From Cryptomeria japonica (Eukaryota; Streptophyta; Pinopsida; Cupressales; Cupressaceae), in NCBI RefSeq assembly GCF_030272615.1, contig NC_081410.1:284829957-284889956 (forward strand): a stretch of DNA of 60,000 bases, read 5' to 3'. Below, in pieces: positions 21,291 to 33,989 of this stretch (its first letter is position 1; every line of letters begins with the position of its first letter). A program made the position numbers and the translations under genes. Below the pieces are notes generated by a model. It ran no database searches. It worked only from the letters and a program-made list of their open reading frames with translations, and was not told the DNA's origin.

Positions 21291-23052
21291 GAGTGTCTTA
21301 AAGTGGAGCATCAACAAGTTGATCTGTAATTACCTGTCCTTTGATGGCTTTGCATTCTACATATTCAATATCAAACTCTATAAGAACCATGACCCATTTA
21401 GCCAATCTTCTTGTAAGTGTTTCTTTGTTGAGAAGATATTTGAGCGGATCAATCTTAGCTACTAGCTTGATGGAATGTGCTAACATGTAGTGTCTCAATT
21501 TTTGTAATGCAAAGACTAATGCCAAGCATGCTTTTTGTATTATAGTATAGTTCATTTCATAAGACACCAATGTTATGCTGATATAATATATAGCTCTCTC
21601 TTTTTTATTTTCATCATGTTGTGCTAGAAGTATTGGTGGATTAGACAGGTATTCTTTGATTTGCTGAAGGTGTTGTTCACATTCTTGATCCTAGATGCAT
21701 GTTACTCCTTTCCTTAATACTTTTGTGAAGGGTTGAGCTTTATCTACTAGCTGAGAAATAAAGCGTCTGATTGACTAGAGATGTCCTTGTAGACTTCTCA
21801 TTTGACTAATATTCTTTGGAGTTGGCATTTCCATTATATCTTGGACCTTCTCAGGATCAACCTCAATTCCTTTCTTTGAAATGATGTAGCCAAGTAATTT
21901 CCCTGATGTCACTCAAAATTCACACTTTTTAGGATTTAGTCGAAGCTTGAATTTTTCCATTCTATCTAGTATAAGGCCTAGCTCTTGAATATGTGTGGAT
22001 CTCTTCATAGTCTTCACTAAAGTATCATTAACATAATCTTCCATATTCTTATGCATCATATCATGAAAGATAGTAGTTACCGCTCTTTGGTAAGTTGCTC
22101 CTGCATTGTTTAGCCCAAATGGCATGATGTTCCAACAGAAGGTTCCCCATGCACAGGTGAAAGTTGTCTTTTCTTGATCTCTAGGAGCTATTTTGATCTA
22201 ATTATAACAAGATAATCCATCCATTAGTGAGTACATCTCATATCTAGTAGTCATATCCACTATCATATCAATGTTAGGCAATGGAAAATTATATTTCAAA
22301 CATACTTTATTGAGATCCTTGAAGTTTGTGCACACCCTAATATAATTGTTTGCCTTTGATATAGGTACTATGTTTGAAATCCATTCTGCATAGTCTATTG
22401 CTCTGATAAATCCAACTTTTAGCATTTTTTCTAGCTCCGATTTGACTAGCAATGCCACATTAGGGTGCATCTTGTGGAGTTTTTGCTTGACTGGTTTAAC
22501 TCATGGTGTAATAGAAAGATGGTGCATGATGAGATCAAGATCTAGACCTGACATATTAGAGTATGTCCATGCAAAGTTGATCTTCTTTTCTAGGAAGAGA
22601 TTGTTGAAATCTTTTAACTCTTCTCCTGATAATGATCGAGCTAAGTGGATGATATGTGGTGTCTCTTGACTCCTAATATTTATTGGTTGAGTTGGTTCAA
22701 TCAATATAGAAGATCTTTCTTGGAAATGACTTGGTAGTATATCAAGTATCTCACCTTCAGGTGCCTCAAAGGGGTTTTCACCCTTAGGTACGTCCTTTGT
22801 TTTTTCTATTTTTAATTTTGACACCGCCATAATGTGGTTTTCGCTATCAGATCTTATATTTTTTCTTTTTTCATTTTTGTGACTAAGATACATGATATAT
22901 GTTTCAGTGGTGTTCTCACTATGTTCACTGGTGGAAGAGTCCATTGGTTCAACTGCATTAAGGTAGTAGGCTAATGCATAGTCATTGGCAAAGATAGGTA
23001 CATTCATAGGTTGGTTTTGGAGACTACAGTCAATTAGTTCAGGATGTACCAA
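21291..23052 (-). pseudogene. Tat1 reverse transcriptase and Gypsy RNase H
   Basis: One minus-strand frame spans 23052 to 21298 with a handful of stops. An acidic N-terminal stretch leads to LARSLSGEELKDFNNLF and FAWTYSNMSGLDLDLIMHHL (22520-22620), then NVALLVKSELEKMLKVGFI, RVCTNFKDLNKVCLK, the catalytic-Asp region SLMDGLSCYN, and MPFGLNNAGATYQRAV (22080-22125). The YVDD box reads YVNDTLVK (about 22025), so one catalytic Asp is Asn. Further on are LNPKKCEF, SYEMNYTIIQKACLALVFALQKLRHYM and WVMVLIEFDIEYVECKAIKGQ of RNase H (21298-21570). Length and order fit Tat pol. It is dead by stops as well as by the active-site change. Confidence 0.92.
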
Positions 23053-23255
23053 GGATTAAGTTTGCATAGGCTCGAGAGAGTTCATGGTATTATCATCATA
23101 ACTTCCGACCAACAAGTCAAGTTCTAGAAGACTACCTTGCGTAAATGTCTCGAGACCAGGAATAGTTACAACATGATCATTGAAGTGCACTTTAATATTT
23201 AGTTGACTAAATCCAATAGACCTACTCGTAGCACCATTTTCTATGCCAGACTGGA

Positions 23256-24008
23256 CTACATATCATGGTTTGGTAGTAACAAGATGAGTAGATAGATTCC
23301 TGACATCCATGATAGAGGAGTCAGAGTTTGATACTGAATAGGTATCATCATCAATAGGACTATTGTCGGATCATCAGAGTCATAAGAGGAAGTTTTTGAC
23401 TCTTCTTCAAGTGATTGAGTGAATGTATGTATAGTGTCAACACCTACATCTTTGATGCTACAAGTTCCTTCATGATTTAGTTCATTTATCACTTATATCT
23501 GACATAGTTGTTGACATAACCTTGATGGCTCTATGAATTTTTGTCTTCTACTCCATTTAGCTTCTTCTGGACTAATGACTAGTTCTGTTTTTGTAGCTTC
23601 CAGTTCTTCTTGTGTAGTTCCATACCTGATTTATTCTGTCCTATTAGAAGGAGACATAGTAGGTGAAGAATTTTCTTGTGTCCTTCCTCTTTTCAGTTTT
23701 TGTTCATAGTCTGCCTATCTTTTTAGTGTGATCTCTTCTATCTCCATTTGTAGTTTTAAGCGTATCAGCTCTTGTGTGTCATCTGTGATATCATTGGACT
23801 CTTTTGGAGTTTCTGTATTAGATGTATCTGAGAGATGATCTAGACCCCATTCATGCTCATTCGAGTCAGATTCTGAATTATCTACTTGTTGTCTACCAGT
23901 GTATGCAACCGGGATTTTTAGTGGTGCAAATAGTTCTCTGATTCTTTCTCCCTCTTCTCTCATATCCTCTGGGACTTCTACTCCTTTTAATGTTGTAGCT
24001 GATACCAT
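23256..24008 (-). pseudogene. Tat1 spacer polypeptide between G-patch and RT
   Basis: Two segments in one frame (23715-24008 and 23256-23492) are acidic and Ser/Thr-rich (SNEHEWGLDHLSDTSNTETPKES; EEESKTSSYDSDD) and end in a basic, Glu-rich stretch. No catalytic motif is seen. Position suggests the poorly conserved linker of Tat polyproteins. Confidence 0.6.
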
Positions 24009-24094
24009 TGGGACTTGAGTACTAACTATTTCCTCTCTCTTGATTGATAATTCTTTTTGTTCTTTTTCATACTCTTCTTGAGTCTGTTGAATGT

Positions 24095-25246
24095 TTACTT
24101 CATGTGATAGTGAAGGCAGTGTCTTTTTCTTCCACTTAGACTTAGAAGCATGTTTTTCTCTGATGTCTTTCCTGGATTATATCCCGGTCCACCTTTGTTA
24201 TTTGCAGACGTTATTTGTAGATGAATAGGTTCAATGATACCTTCTTTATTTTTTCCCAGAGGACCATTACCGGAATATCCCATGCATTGAATCATTTTAT
24301 ATCTTGGACCATATTGTGTCGGGGAAATCTCACAATGTCTTACTTCTTTGTTTTCACTATCTTCTTTTAAAAGCCATTTGAGAACAACATACTCTTCTAT
24401 TTCATCTGCAAGGGAAGTAGAGGATTGTACAAAGAGACTGTCATATATGACATTTGGAGTGGAAGTCTGTGGCTTCATAACCTCTGATGGTTTTCCTGAT
24501 TGTCTGGGTGATGGAGGAAGAGATATTAGTGAAAGGACTGGTTCTATCTTGTATCCATCCATGCCACTATCTATGATTTTCAATTTCTTTTCTAAATACT
24601 TCATCAAGGTTTCTAAACTTTAAGTTGTAGAGGCTACTCTATTATGAGGCACAAAGGTATCATCACTCTTTGTCAATGCATTACAGGGGGAGTTTGTATC
24701 AGTAGGAATATTGACTTCAACCTTGTTATAAGGAAATTTTAAGCACTGATGATATGTAGATGGAACTGCCTTCATTTCATGAATCCATGGCCTACCCAGT
24801 AAGATGTTGTATGATAGAGGAAGATCAAGAACCTAGAAAATAACATCCATGTCTACAGGTCCTACTCTAATTGGTAATAGTACTAGACCTTTAGAGGTTC
24901 TTTCTTCTTCATCATAAGCTTTGATTGTTATTTTCTTGGCCAGATCAATGACATTTTCAAAAAAGCCCAGCTCTGTAAGCAGATTATAGGTACAAATATT
25001 CAACCTAGTGCCTCCATCTATCAGAACACGTTTAACTCAATGTTTATGGATCATATCTTCAATGTGAAATGGTTGGTTATGTGGGTGATTCAGCAAGTTG
25101 TCATCTTCTTCAAAGAAAGTAAGATAATGAGGTGAAGTCAGGTGACCCACCATAGATTGAAACCGATCGATATCTAAATCTTTCTGGACATTAGTTGTGA
25201 GCAACACTTTGTCCAGGATCTCCTTATGAGTAGAAGAGATTTTCAA
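24095..25246 (-). pseudogene. Tat1 aspartic protease followed by a G-patch
   Basis: Segment 25037-25246 (MKISSTHKEILDKVLL, FQSMVGHLTSPHYLTF) is the conserved lead-in of Tat proteases. Across a stop near 25035 the frame continues into RVLIDGGTRLNICTY with the DGG catalytic site typical of this lineage (about 24990), then [20 protein letters not shown] near 24800. From 24607 the frame runs on to QYGPRYKMIQCMGYSGNGPLG, a G-patch (about 24230-24310; Gly-rich, predicted RNA-binding). Protease would cut the polyprotein. G-patches are known next to retroelement proteases. Only stops break this part. Confidence 0.88.
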
Positions 25247-25323
25247 AAATTCAAAGATGGAGATTTGAGCATTCGTTCTTTTTAGTTGTTCGACAATGCT
25301 ATATCCAGGGGATGATGATGAAG

Positions 25324-27192
25324 TTAGTTGTTTAAATTTAGCAAATGTTGTATCTGTTTGTTTGTTTGTTTGTTGGATGAGGTTGGTAGTTTTGATGTTG
25401 TTTGAGCAGGAGTTGAAGAACTAGCTCCTTGGAGAGTGACTTTCTTTTGAGCACGGGTCACAACATTTGCATTTTGTGATTCATTTTGTTTATCTTTGAT
25501 TATAATCACATTGCAATATTCAGGGTGGGAAGACTCAATCATGTTGATCACATTGTCATTGTTGGTATAGGTGTAATTAACTTTGGCACCTCCTTTTGAC
25601 TTTGAGGAATCACCTTGTTCATAAACTGGTAAGGGATCTTTAAAATATTTGTGATCAACATTAGTTGTGTGATTTCCAACAACAATTTTGCCAGCGTCAA
25701 TGAGATCTTGAATCTCATTCTTGAGCTTCATGAAATTGTTTGTGTTGTGACCTTTGTTTTGATGGTATTCACATTATTCATTTTCTCTCCACCATTTTGG
25801 TTTAACTTCTGGATCATATGGCCTAGAATTGTCTGATAAGGTTATCAAATCATTTGCCAATAAAGTTTTGAAAGCAGATTCATATGATTCTTTAAACCAT
25901 TCTTTTACTTTCTTCAGAGGATTTTCTGCTGTGGTTTCAGCTTCTTTGAGCGCTTGTGTACCACTGGCCAAGTTAAATATCATGGATTTTGGTTTAATAG
26001 TGTCTACCACTCCATCATTAACAATGTTTTTGTTGTAGTCTTTGCCATATTTCCAATATTTGTTCTTTTCTTTGGAGCTAGAAGCTTGTTGTGTTTCTTT
26101 CCAAAGTGATATATCTCCTTTCTTTATAAACACATCTTCCATTTTGAGGGCATTGTCTACCATTTTGTTGAATAAGGGATATTCTTGAATTTGGATACTG
26201 TATTTCAATTCAAGGATTAAGTTGTTGATGAAGATATCCATCTTCTCAAAATCTAGAATACGTCGTGAATATCTAGAGAACATCTTTCTCCATCGTTGGA
26301 GAAAATTGATAAAGGGCTCTCCTTTTTTCTGTTTGGTATTGCAAAGCTCTATCATAGTGACTCAATGACAAATGTTATAGGAGTATTGTTGTAGAAACAA
26401 TTGGATTAATTCTTCAAAAGTTTTTATTTCCATAGGTAGGCTTGAGAACCATTCCATAGCTTTCCCCCCTAAACTACTTAGGGAAAAGGTGCATGAGATA
26501 TGTTTGGTCGTGCATGAACTCCATACATAAAGCACAAAATTATTTGATATGGTCTTGGGGATCTGAGTTACCATCATATTTGTCAAATTTTAGGATCTCC
26601 ACTCATGAAGGAAATGGAGGCATGTAAATTTTTTGTCAAATGGAAATGGGCATATTGTGTCTAGAGAATATTGTTTTGGTGATTTATCCTTGTTTTTCAG
26701 TTCTATGATCTCAGTTCATAACACTTGTAATTGTTTGTTTACCATTGCTAAGGGTGTATCTTCTTCTTTAGTGACAAGAGCCTCAACATTATAACCAGTA
26801 GGAAGTTTATCTCCTTTCTTTGCTAGTTCTAGAAAATAGTCTTCTTTTTCTCGAGCCATGATAACCTTCATCATTTTGTGGAAATCTTTATCTTTTTGAC
26901 ATTTCTAAATATCAATTTCTGGAGGTTCAGAGGATTTAGATTCACTTGATGAGGAATCATTGTCAGTATCCTGGATACTGAGATCATCATAAGTTTTGTG
27001 TTTAGCAGCTCGTCTTTCTTGTTTTGTTCCAGATATGGTGGGAGACAAGGGTTGACCATAAATTGGCATATCTGATGATGAAGGTTTATCAGTGAGAGGA
27101 TCCTTTACGTAAAATGGATTATCTTGATATGAAAAGTATTGTCCTTTGCCCTCGGCAACTTTCTTACGAGAACTTATGGATTGAATAGGCAT
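25324..27192 (-). pseudogene. Tat1 gag
   Basis: One frame with a few stops runs from 27192 (MPIQSISSRKKVAEGKG) to 25324. It includes an acidic Ser-rich stretch (DNDSSSSESKSSEPPEI, near 26925), the gag core (KAMEWFSSLPMEIKTFEELIQLFLQQY at 26362-26586; EPFINFLQRWRKMFSRYSRRI at about 26300), a Lys-rich linker, WFKESYESAFKTLL, and a C-terminal part ending with QTNKQIQHL. Gag builds the particle around element RNA. No clear CCHC knuckle is seen. The start is taken as the first Met of the frame. The leader is unusually long upstream. Confidence 0.85.
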
Positions 27193-27689
27193 TTTTATTG
27201 ATTGATATGACCTAAAGCTATTTGTGATGTAGAAGTCAAGATCAAATTTGGAGCTAGTTGTTCATTTTAACGTATTGATTGAGAGAAGAAACTAAGATTG
27301 AGTATGGTTTCAGGAAAGATTTATCCTATGTAAGATGTTTATCTAAGTTACCTAGTTTGATTTAAGAGAAGTGACTAAGACTCAGTCTGGTTTCAGCCCA
27401 ATGATCTATCCTGTGTAAGACATTATCTAAGTGACTTAAATTTGATAAATGGTTGATTGAACTAGCTGAAAGATGATTGACAAAATTGTGCAACACCATG
27501 ATAGAAGTGCACTGTTTATATTTGTTTATGGTCAAAGTGATGATAACCAGTTTTATGCTCGTTGTAGACTATTTTAGGCAAGTTTGATTGTTTTGGACTG
27601 ACAAAATCAAAGATCCATATGATAGGTTTTACAGGACTAGACAACAGTTTAATAGCTTCAAGATGACAGAAACATAATTTTGTATGAGT

Positions 27690-27930
27690 TGCTACCTATG
27701 CTCACACGATAGATGGGTATACCTTAGACAAAAAACTAATAAATGTAATGGTTTTTTGTACGACACAGAATGAGAGACCAAATGATAATTCCCTAAGCAG
27801 GATGACAGTTTATCAGATTTCGTACGACAAAAAACGGAGGCTCAAACGACAAACTGTAATACTTAATGAAATTTCATATGACAATAGGTATATAGCAGGA
27901 TGATAAATCAGAAGACTCATACGACAACTT
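27690..27930. repeat. Degenerate CRTACGACAAACTG array, 5' side of Tat1
   Basis: CACACGATAG, GTACGACACAG, CGTACGACAAAA, CAAACGACAAACTG, CATATGACAATAG and CATACGACAACTT recur at about 25-60-base spacing. The motif equals the one at 15826-16065. Confidence 0.68.
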
Positions 27931-28014
27931 ACTGGACAAAGATAAAATTTTTGACAGACCAAGTTTTTAAATGATTGACGACGACCAGTTTTGAGATGGA
28001 CTAAGTTTTTGGAC

Positions 28015-28205
28015 AACTGAGATAGACTAGTTTTCTACACGGATAAAGTTTCAACTAAGATAGACTAGTTTTTGACACGGACAAAGTTTTGACTAAGATA
28101 GACTAGTTTTTCACACAGAAAGAGTTTTGACTAAGATAGACTAGTTTTTGACACAGATAGAGTTTTGAATAAGATAGACTAGTTTTTGACATGGACATAG
28201 TTTTG
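28015..28205. repeat. 38-bp tandem repeat, five copies
   Basis: The unit begins ACTAAGATAGACTAGTTTTT and ends GACAAAGTTTTG. Copies start at about 28015, 28054, 28092, 28130 and 28168. The middle four keep exact 38-base spacing. More worn copies may precede (about 27960-28014). Confidence 0.92.
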
Positions 28206-29384
28206 ACCACTGAGTTGTTTATTGTTTTCTCCAGTTTTGGTATTTCAATTTCAGTTTCAGGGATGAAAACACAGTAAACACGCAATATGTATAATGAATC
28301 CAATCATAGCACGCTAACCCTATGGAAATTGGTGAGAGAAGAAAACCTTTGCTTGCTAACTTAGGTACACACCCAATAGCTAATCAAAATACGACCACTG
28401 AGTCTCACGCAATGGATTTTCAATGTCGTATTAGCCGACTCCAAATGCTAATGGGGGAACGATATGGCAAGTGTCTTGGGAGAGTTACTATATCTCTTGC
28501 ACAAAGATTATCCCCCTTTCAGAGGTGAACTGGGTAGCTTCTAATTTTAATTGCAACTAGTAAGGGATCCATTCAACGCATCAGGGTATAAACTCAATTA
28601 AGACGTCTCCTAGCCTTGAAAACCAAGGTTTAATATACCTGAAGGTACAAAGGAGAGCTATTCCTGAGCACTGTCATTGACTTGATTTTTTGGATTACTT
28701 GGCATTAGCCATTCCCACTTGGGTCGTTCCCCCCTCACCGGCCTTAATGGCTTTGGCCTTATAGGCTCCTCATGAGGGAAAGCCTACTAAAGTTACACAA
28801 ATCTCAAACCTAGAAAAAGGCTCAAGGGTATGGATTTCTGATTGTCTATGCAGACAAGAGCATACTCTCCTACCTCCCAAAATTTTCTTAAAACATAAAA
28901 GATAGATTTGTTCATTAACTAGATAGCAATTTAGGTGCCTAAAAATAAATTTAAAGAATACACAATGTTTACTCAAATTTCCTCAGGCAACTTGCAAAGA
29001 CAATGAATCAGTAGTCATATTGTCTTTGCTTGACAAGCATATTCTTTGACAAGCATTCTACAAAAAACTGATTAGGCTATGAAAATTTCTCAAACAGACA
29101 AACAATAAGCTAGGGTCAGTGTTAGTATGATAAAAATTGAATAAGAAAACCTGAAGAATGAAATCTGCTTTTAACCTAAAAAAAGAAACAGAATATCGTA
29201 CGACGATTCTCACCGAGTTGTACGATAATTCATATGAGATAGAATGATATCTATAGTATGTCATTCGACACTATGGAAAAACTCGTACAATAATTCACAG
29301 CAACTGTACGGACAAAAATCCAAAAAAAATAAAAATCTAAAAATAAGAAAAATTTAGTATTCAAGGCTGAAAGATGTAGTCTTC

Positions 29385-29404
29385 TGCCCCATGGTGGGTG
29401 CCAG
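29385..29404 (-). other. Probable primer-binding site of Tat1
   Basis: The minus strand reads TGGCACCCACCATGGGGCAG, three bases inside the LTR edge. The TGGCRCCCACC...GGGGC type is common in Tat-lineage elements. I do not assign the tRNA species with certainty. Confidence 0.7.
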
Positions 29405-29407
29405 AAA

Positions 29408-30573
29408 TGTGTGTGTGAAAAGTGGAATAAGTATCTTCAAGTTGTAAGATACAACACTTCAATTAAGTCATTACATGTATGGTTAGACAGATATAAGCAT
29501 CTGTAATAAAACCATAACAAATCGACCAATTTCCTTCTAAAAGATGCAAGTATAGACTTGCTCTCAGATTTGTATAAGTAGTACTAGTGACTAGACTACA
29601 CCAAGATGAAGGATTTAATCTATATGAGCATGATATTAAGCTAAATGGATGCAACATTATGCTAGATGGATGAATAGTAAGCTATATAAATTCAAGCAAT
29701 CATAATTGAACTAAATATGCAAAAAGATAAACTAAGATGCAATAATCTCAAAAAGCAAGCACAATATCTTCAATGACTCTAGAGAAAAAACTGTATAATG
29801 ACAATAAATCTTCAGGGTATTTTGAATGAGAGATGAAGGCTGAATTTATAGAGAATTGAGAGACCAAGAAAAAGCATAATTTAGGATAAGTGAAATAATT
29901 AAGAAATCAGATTCAGTTAACCTTGAGATAAATTCCAATTATAGTTGAATTGAAATGCATTCAGAAAAGAAGTTTGAGTTTGCATTAGAGATATAATTCA
30001 ATTAATTCCATGCACTCGAGATGAAAATAAGTAATTCCATGCATATTTCTTTGATTTATTCAAGAAAAGAGTCTTTTCAATGCAACTGAACTTCTTTTCT
30101 CAAAAGCTTTGAGTTCCAATTTTAGAGAATGATTAATAATCAATTTAATTGTTTTTTTTATTTTAAGTTCTCAATTTAGAAGAAGAAATAATATCTCAAG
30201 TTTTATTTCTCTCTCAATTCAATTCTTTTATTTTATTTTCAATTTAACTCTTGCTTTGCATATTGATTCCTTTTTTGTAATAAATTAGTTCCTTTTTTAT
30301 GATTAAATGGCAAATTTATTAATTGATTAAATATGTTAGGATATTTAATAAATTAAATAGGATAATTGATCAAAATGATTTTCTTGGAATGATTTAATTA
30401 ATTAAATAAATATTTAATTAATATAGAATAATTCACTTGCCATGTGACATTCCATGATTGAAGAATTAATTAATTATGTGCTCAAAGTTGATTTAATTGC
30501 CTTTGGTTAGGACCTTGGTGATGTTGTCGAAATTAGGGGCCCATGGTTTAGGTGACCAATTTTAGGGTATTAT
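29408..30573 (-). repeat. 5' LTR of Tat1
   Basis: 1,166 bp. On the minus strand it starts TATAATACCCTAAAATTGG (TG mutated to TA) and ends in CACACACA before the primer-binding site. A TATA box on the minus strand at 29844-29851 puts the probable RNA start near 29815. The U3 half matches 13796-14634. Confidence 0.88.
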
Positions 30574-31374
30574 AGTGGTATCTTTAAAAAAAAAAAATCG
30601 CTATTTTCCTAGTTATGTGTTTATTCCTCTAGGGTTTTTGTGGCAGGCATTACATTAACCACCTGCAATTGTTCTACTATTAAAGTGGATGTTTCTCAAT
30701 CAATGGGAAGAGGGTCCAACCTTCCATCTTTTAGCATCTTAGAGAGGTTTTCACCATAGGATACACCTTTTATTTTTTACTATTTTATGGTCAAAAGGTG
30801 CCTTTCAATTTTTACCTAAAGACCAAGTATTGTTATTTTCATTTTCTTGGCTAGAAGGAGGAATAGACTCTTCAAAGTATGTTATGCAATTGAGATCTAT
30901 GGTAAAATAAACTTTGTGATTTCTATATTATATTCCTTCCCAAATTCCTAAAAACTTGGCAATGGCTTCATCATTTTCAAATAAGTCCAAATTTAGTGAA
31001 TTTTGTTGGCCCCAATTGACAATGTTTGGGGATACAAGACAAATGTTATCATGATGATCTATATAGGTTATGGGTTACTTAAGTATTGACAGAGGTTTGA
31101 ATGTAATGTATCCAAGATTTAGGATTGATTTTTTTATCTTTGAAGGTTATGTCATTGTCATTAAGGGCAAGGTCTTGATAGGTTTTGTTAGCAACATAAG
31201 TGTTGGAACTACTAAGTTAGTCCCCTTCATATTCATTGGAATTGACCTTGATGTAGCTCTGATCATCTGAATCACCTTCCAATAGTAGAAACATATTCAT
31301 TAGGAGGCAACTGAGTACTTGTAGAACCCACAAGTGGTTTTCCATACCTTAATCCTTCATTTTTTAGGTTTTCC

Positions 31375-31470
31375 TTTAGGTAGAATTAGTTCTATCACAC
31401 CCTATCCTTGTGCACCAAGTCCAATGTTACCATCAAAACCACATATTTGAAACATAGTAAATCCTTTTCC
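31375..31470 (-). pseudogene. Tat2 G-patch remnant
   Basis: The minus strand reads MFQICGFDGNIGLG followed by GVIELILP with one stop. It is the counterpart of the Tat1 G-patch and sits at the same relative position after protease. Confidence 0.7.
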
Positions 31471-33190
31471 ATATTTCTCTAGAGGAATTTGAGTAGGTGG
31501 TGTATCTTTTTCATATCTACATATCCATTTCAATATGTACTCCTCAAGAGATTCACCATTGAGCTCACCACACTTGGTGAAGATGGTAGGAGGTTGATAC
31601 TAGAGGATGACTTTTTTTCAGCACTAAGATTGGTTGCAGTTTTTAGTAAGATCTTAGTGATATTGACAACTTGCCTATATAGAGGGATTCTACATAGGTG
31701 TACTCTGTTGAGCCAAAAGAATGGCTCTGTTTTATCTATGTTTATGTGTCATTACTAGGACATTAGGAGTCTAGATATGTCTTGATTTCAAAACCCTTGT
31801 TAAGTGATAAGACTTTATATGTTTTAATGGTGTGGTCATATGACATGAACTCATTTGATATATGTTCCTTTTTTATGTAATATAATAGGTAATTATTCTA
31901 TGAGGAGTATCCATGGTAATGTTGCATGTATATTTTGAATGTTACTCTAATAGGATAATTAGGCCTATATTTGTGTATGTTAACAATTTCATGTAGGACT
32001 AAAGAAGAATGTTGAACTAGTCCAAGATGCTCAGCAATAAAGATCATGGAGTTGTTGACCAGTAAAAGAGACAACAACGATTATCATTGAAAGAGTCAAC
32101 TAACGATTGAAGATGGCTCATTATGACATCTGAAAACTTAAATGATTTCCTTTGCTAAGAGGAGTAAATTTAGGTCAGAGATTACGCTAGATTTTCTCTT
32201 TGTTGTTCCAACAGACTTTGACAGATTCTCAAAGCTTGTAACTTCACCTTTTTTTTTCTCCTTGTTTAATAAAAGCATCCTCCTTGAACTTTGGGAGTGG
32301 TATCCTAGTTAGTTAGGAATTTCATGCTTTAAATAATCTCCCACCTTCTTTTGTACGGTGGTTGAGAAAAGAATAGTTTCAGATTTTGTAATATAGTTCT
32401 AATTTAGTTGAAGAGATACACTTCCAGCAATATGTTGTTATGTTATCAAGTACTTTTGGATTAATAAAGATGATACTTTAAGTTCCAGAGATTTGATTTA
32501 GTTGTTTGGATGCTTAATAAGGGGGGACACTTAGTGAGTATTCCTTTGATTTCTTTTATCAGTTACTTTTCATTCTGTACTTAGCATTATCTTGATCATG
32601 GACTATTTCTGCAGCCACTAGAATACTTCCTGTAACTATTCTTGCAGTCACTATAAACTAAGTAGAACCCTATTTATTGATCATGGATAAAGTCTTCTTT
32701 CCTAGTTGTCGCTTAGAAGTTTGTTAGTTTTCCTTTCAAGCATTTTAGTTACTTTCTTTTAGCATTTTCCTTCAGTAGCATTTCATTTCCAGCAATAGGA
32801 AAGGTGATTGTTTTAGTCTTTCTCGTGCATATACTTTGCAAACCCATTTCAAGTATATGCATGGGGTTGATAACTAAATGAACCTTCATGATGAAAGATA
32901 ACTACTTAGTTGGATGTCCAATCCTTAAGGCATGACTTCAAAGTCTAGTTGTTGAACCATTGAGAAGATCAGTCATACTCTATGCATCATTTTTCATTCA
33001 CCTAAATCTTGACCTCGAGCATACAAGTGGATGGAGTGGAATTTGGGTAAGCTAACGTGGAAGAAGAAAAGGCTACTTGATTGATGGGGATTTTATTTTT
33101 ACTGGTACCTCTTAATTTTTTTCAATATTAGAAGGGATTTGGATCACTTGGTATCATGATCTTTGTGCCTTTATAAGGGAATTTAACACA

Positions 33191-33598
33191 CTAATGGTAT
33201 ATTGAGGAAATGCCCTCTATCATGTGAATGCATGGTTGAACAAGGAGCATATTATACCTAAGATCCAAGTCCAAAACCTGGAATACAATATCTTGAATTA
33301 ATAGACCAACTTTTATAGGGAGCCTAATAAGACCTTTGGAGAGACGCTTAATATCATCATATGATTTTATGTTCATACACTTTGATACATCAACACTATG
33401 CTCAAAAAATCCCAAATCTTTAACCAATTTTAAGGTGTAGATATTAAGGCCAACTCCACCATCTACTAGAACTCTTCTGATTTTGTGTTTATGAATGTAG
33501 ACTTCAAGATGAAGGGGATCATTATAAAGAGGATTATGTGTTGGTAGGTCTAGTTTGGTGAATGCAACTTGAGGCATGGTAGAAAGGTGACTCACCAT
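33191..33598 (-). pseudogene. Tat2 aspartic protease
   Basis: A 135-residue open segment starts MVSHLSTMPQVAFTKLDLP. It contains RRVLVDGGVGLNIYTLKLVKDLGF with the DGG active site near residue 45, then GLIRLPIKVG, FQVLDLDLRYNMLL and IHMIEGISSIYH. It is clearly homologous to the Tat1 protease (24690-25035), including the order of blocks. The usual LLGRPW reads LLVQPC. It would have processed the polyprotein. Gag lies upstream, and a worn linker and G-patch downstream. The open stretch is only this domain; flanking sequence has stops. Confidence 0.88.
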
Positions 33599-33989
33599 GG
33601 TCTAAAATTAATCAATATTTATGTCATTAGACATTGCAAGCTCTCGCAAGGCTTTATCTCAAATTGCCTTATGGTTGGGAGATATGTGTAGAATCCCAAA
33701 GATGGAAATTTGTGCAAGGGTTTTCTTGACATGATACAAGAGGTTGTATTTATTAGTGGGTTGGGATGTTAATGCTACCCCTTGTAGGATTACCTTGGAT
33801 TAACATGTAGCTACATCATATTTAAGATTTTTTATTTTTATGGTTATGGTTAAGACTATTTCATTGACTTGACTAATATGGTAATTCTATAATCATGAGA
33901 TGCATTGTTTTAATTGGCCTTATTAATCTAACTTCTTGAGATGGAGGCTTTCCCCTTATCATGGTTTTGAATTGGATTCTTGAAAATAG

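Larger units (their letters stand above)
27193..29384 (-). other. Long 5' leader of Tat1
   Basis: About 2.2 kb between primer-binding site and gag without a credible gene. It contains a 38-bp tandem array (28015-28205), two zones of the GTACGAC/CATATGAC motif (27690-27930, 29195-29310) and otherwise unremarkable sequence. Long leaders are normal in Tat/Ogre elements. Confidence 0.7.
13796..30573 (-). mobile_element. Tat/Ogre-type Ty3/Gypsy element Tat1
   Basis: Read right to left: LTR (29408-30573), primer-binding site, a 2.2 kb leader with repeats, gag, protease, G-patch, RT, Gypsy RNase H, a second archaeal-type RNase H, integrase, a 5 kb 3' region with an antisense PMD frame, polypurine tract and 3' LTR part. 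Two RNases H and large non-coding or extra-ORF regions are Tat-lineage hallmarks (family knowledge). Coding frames are long with few shifts, but stops are everywhere and the RT active site is altered. No target duplication could be matched, because the 3' LTR is incomplete. Confidence 0.9.

Noticed and set aside
25354-25372. GTTTGTTTG microsatellite
   Set aside because: A short simple repeat inside Tat1 gag coding text; not informative.
28103-28303. Minus-strand frame of 66 codons in the Tat1 leader
   Set aside because: It runs through the 38-bp tandem array and repeats SKTSLSYSKLYLCQK-like text; it is a by-product of the array, not a gene.
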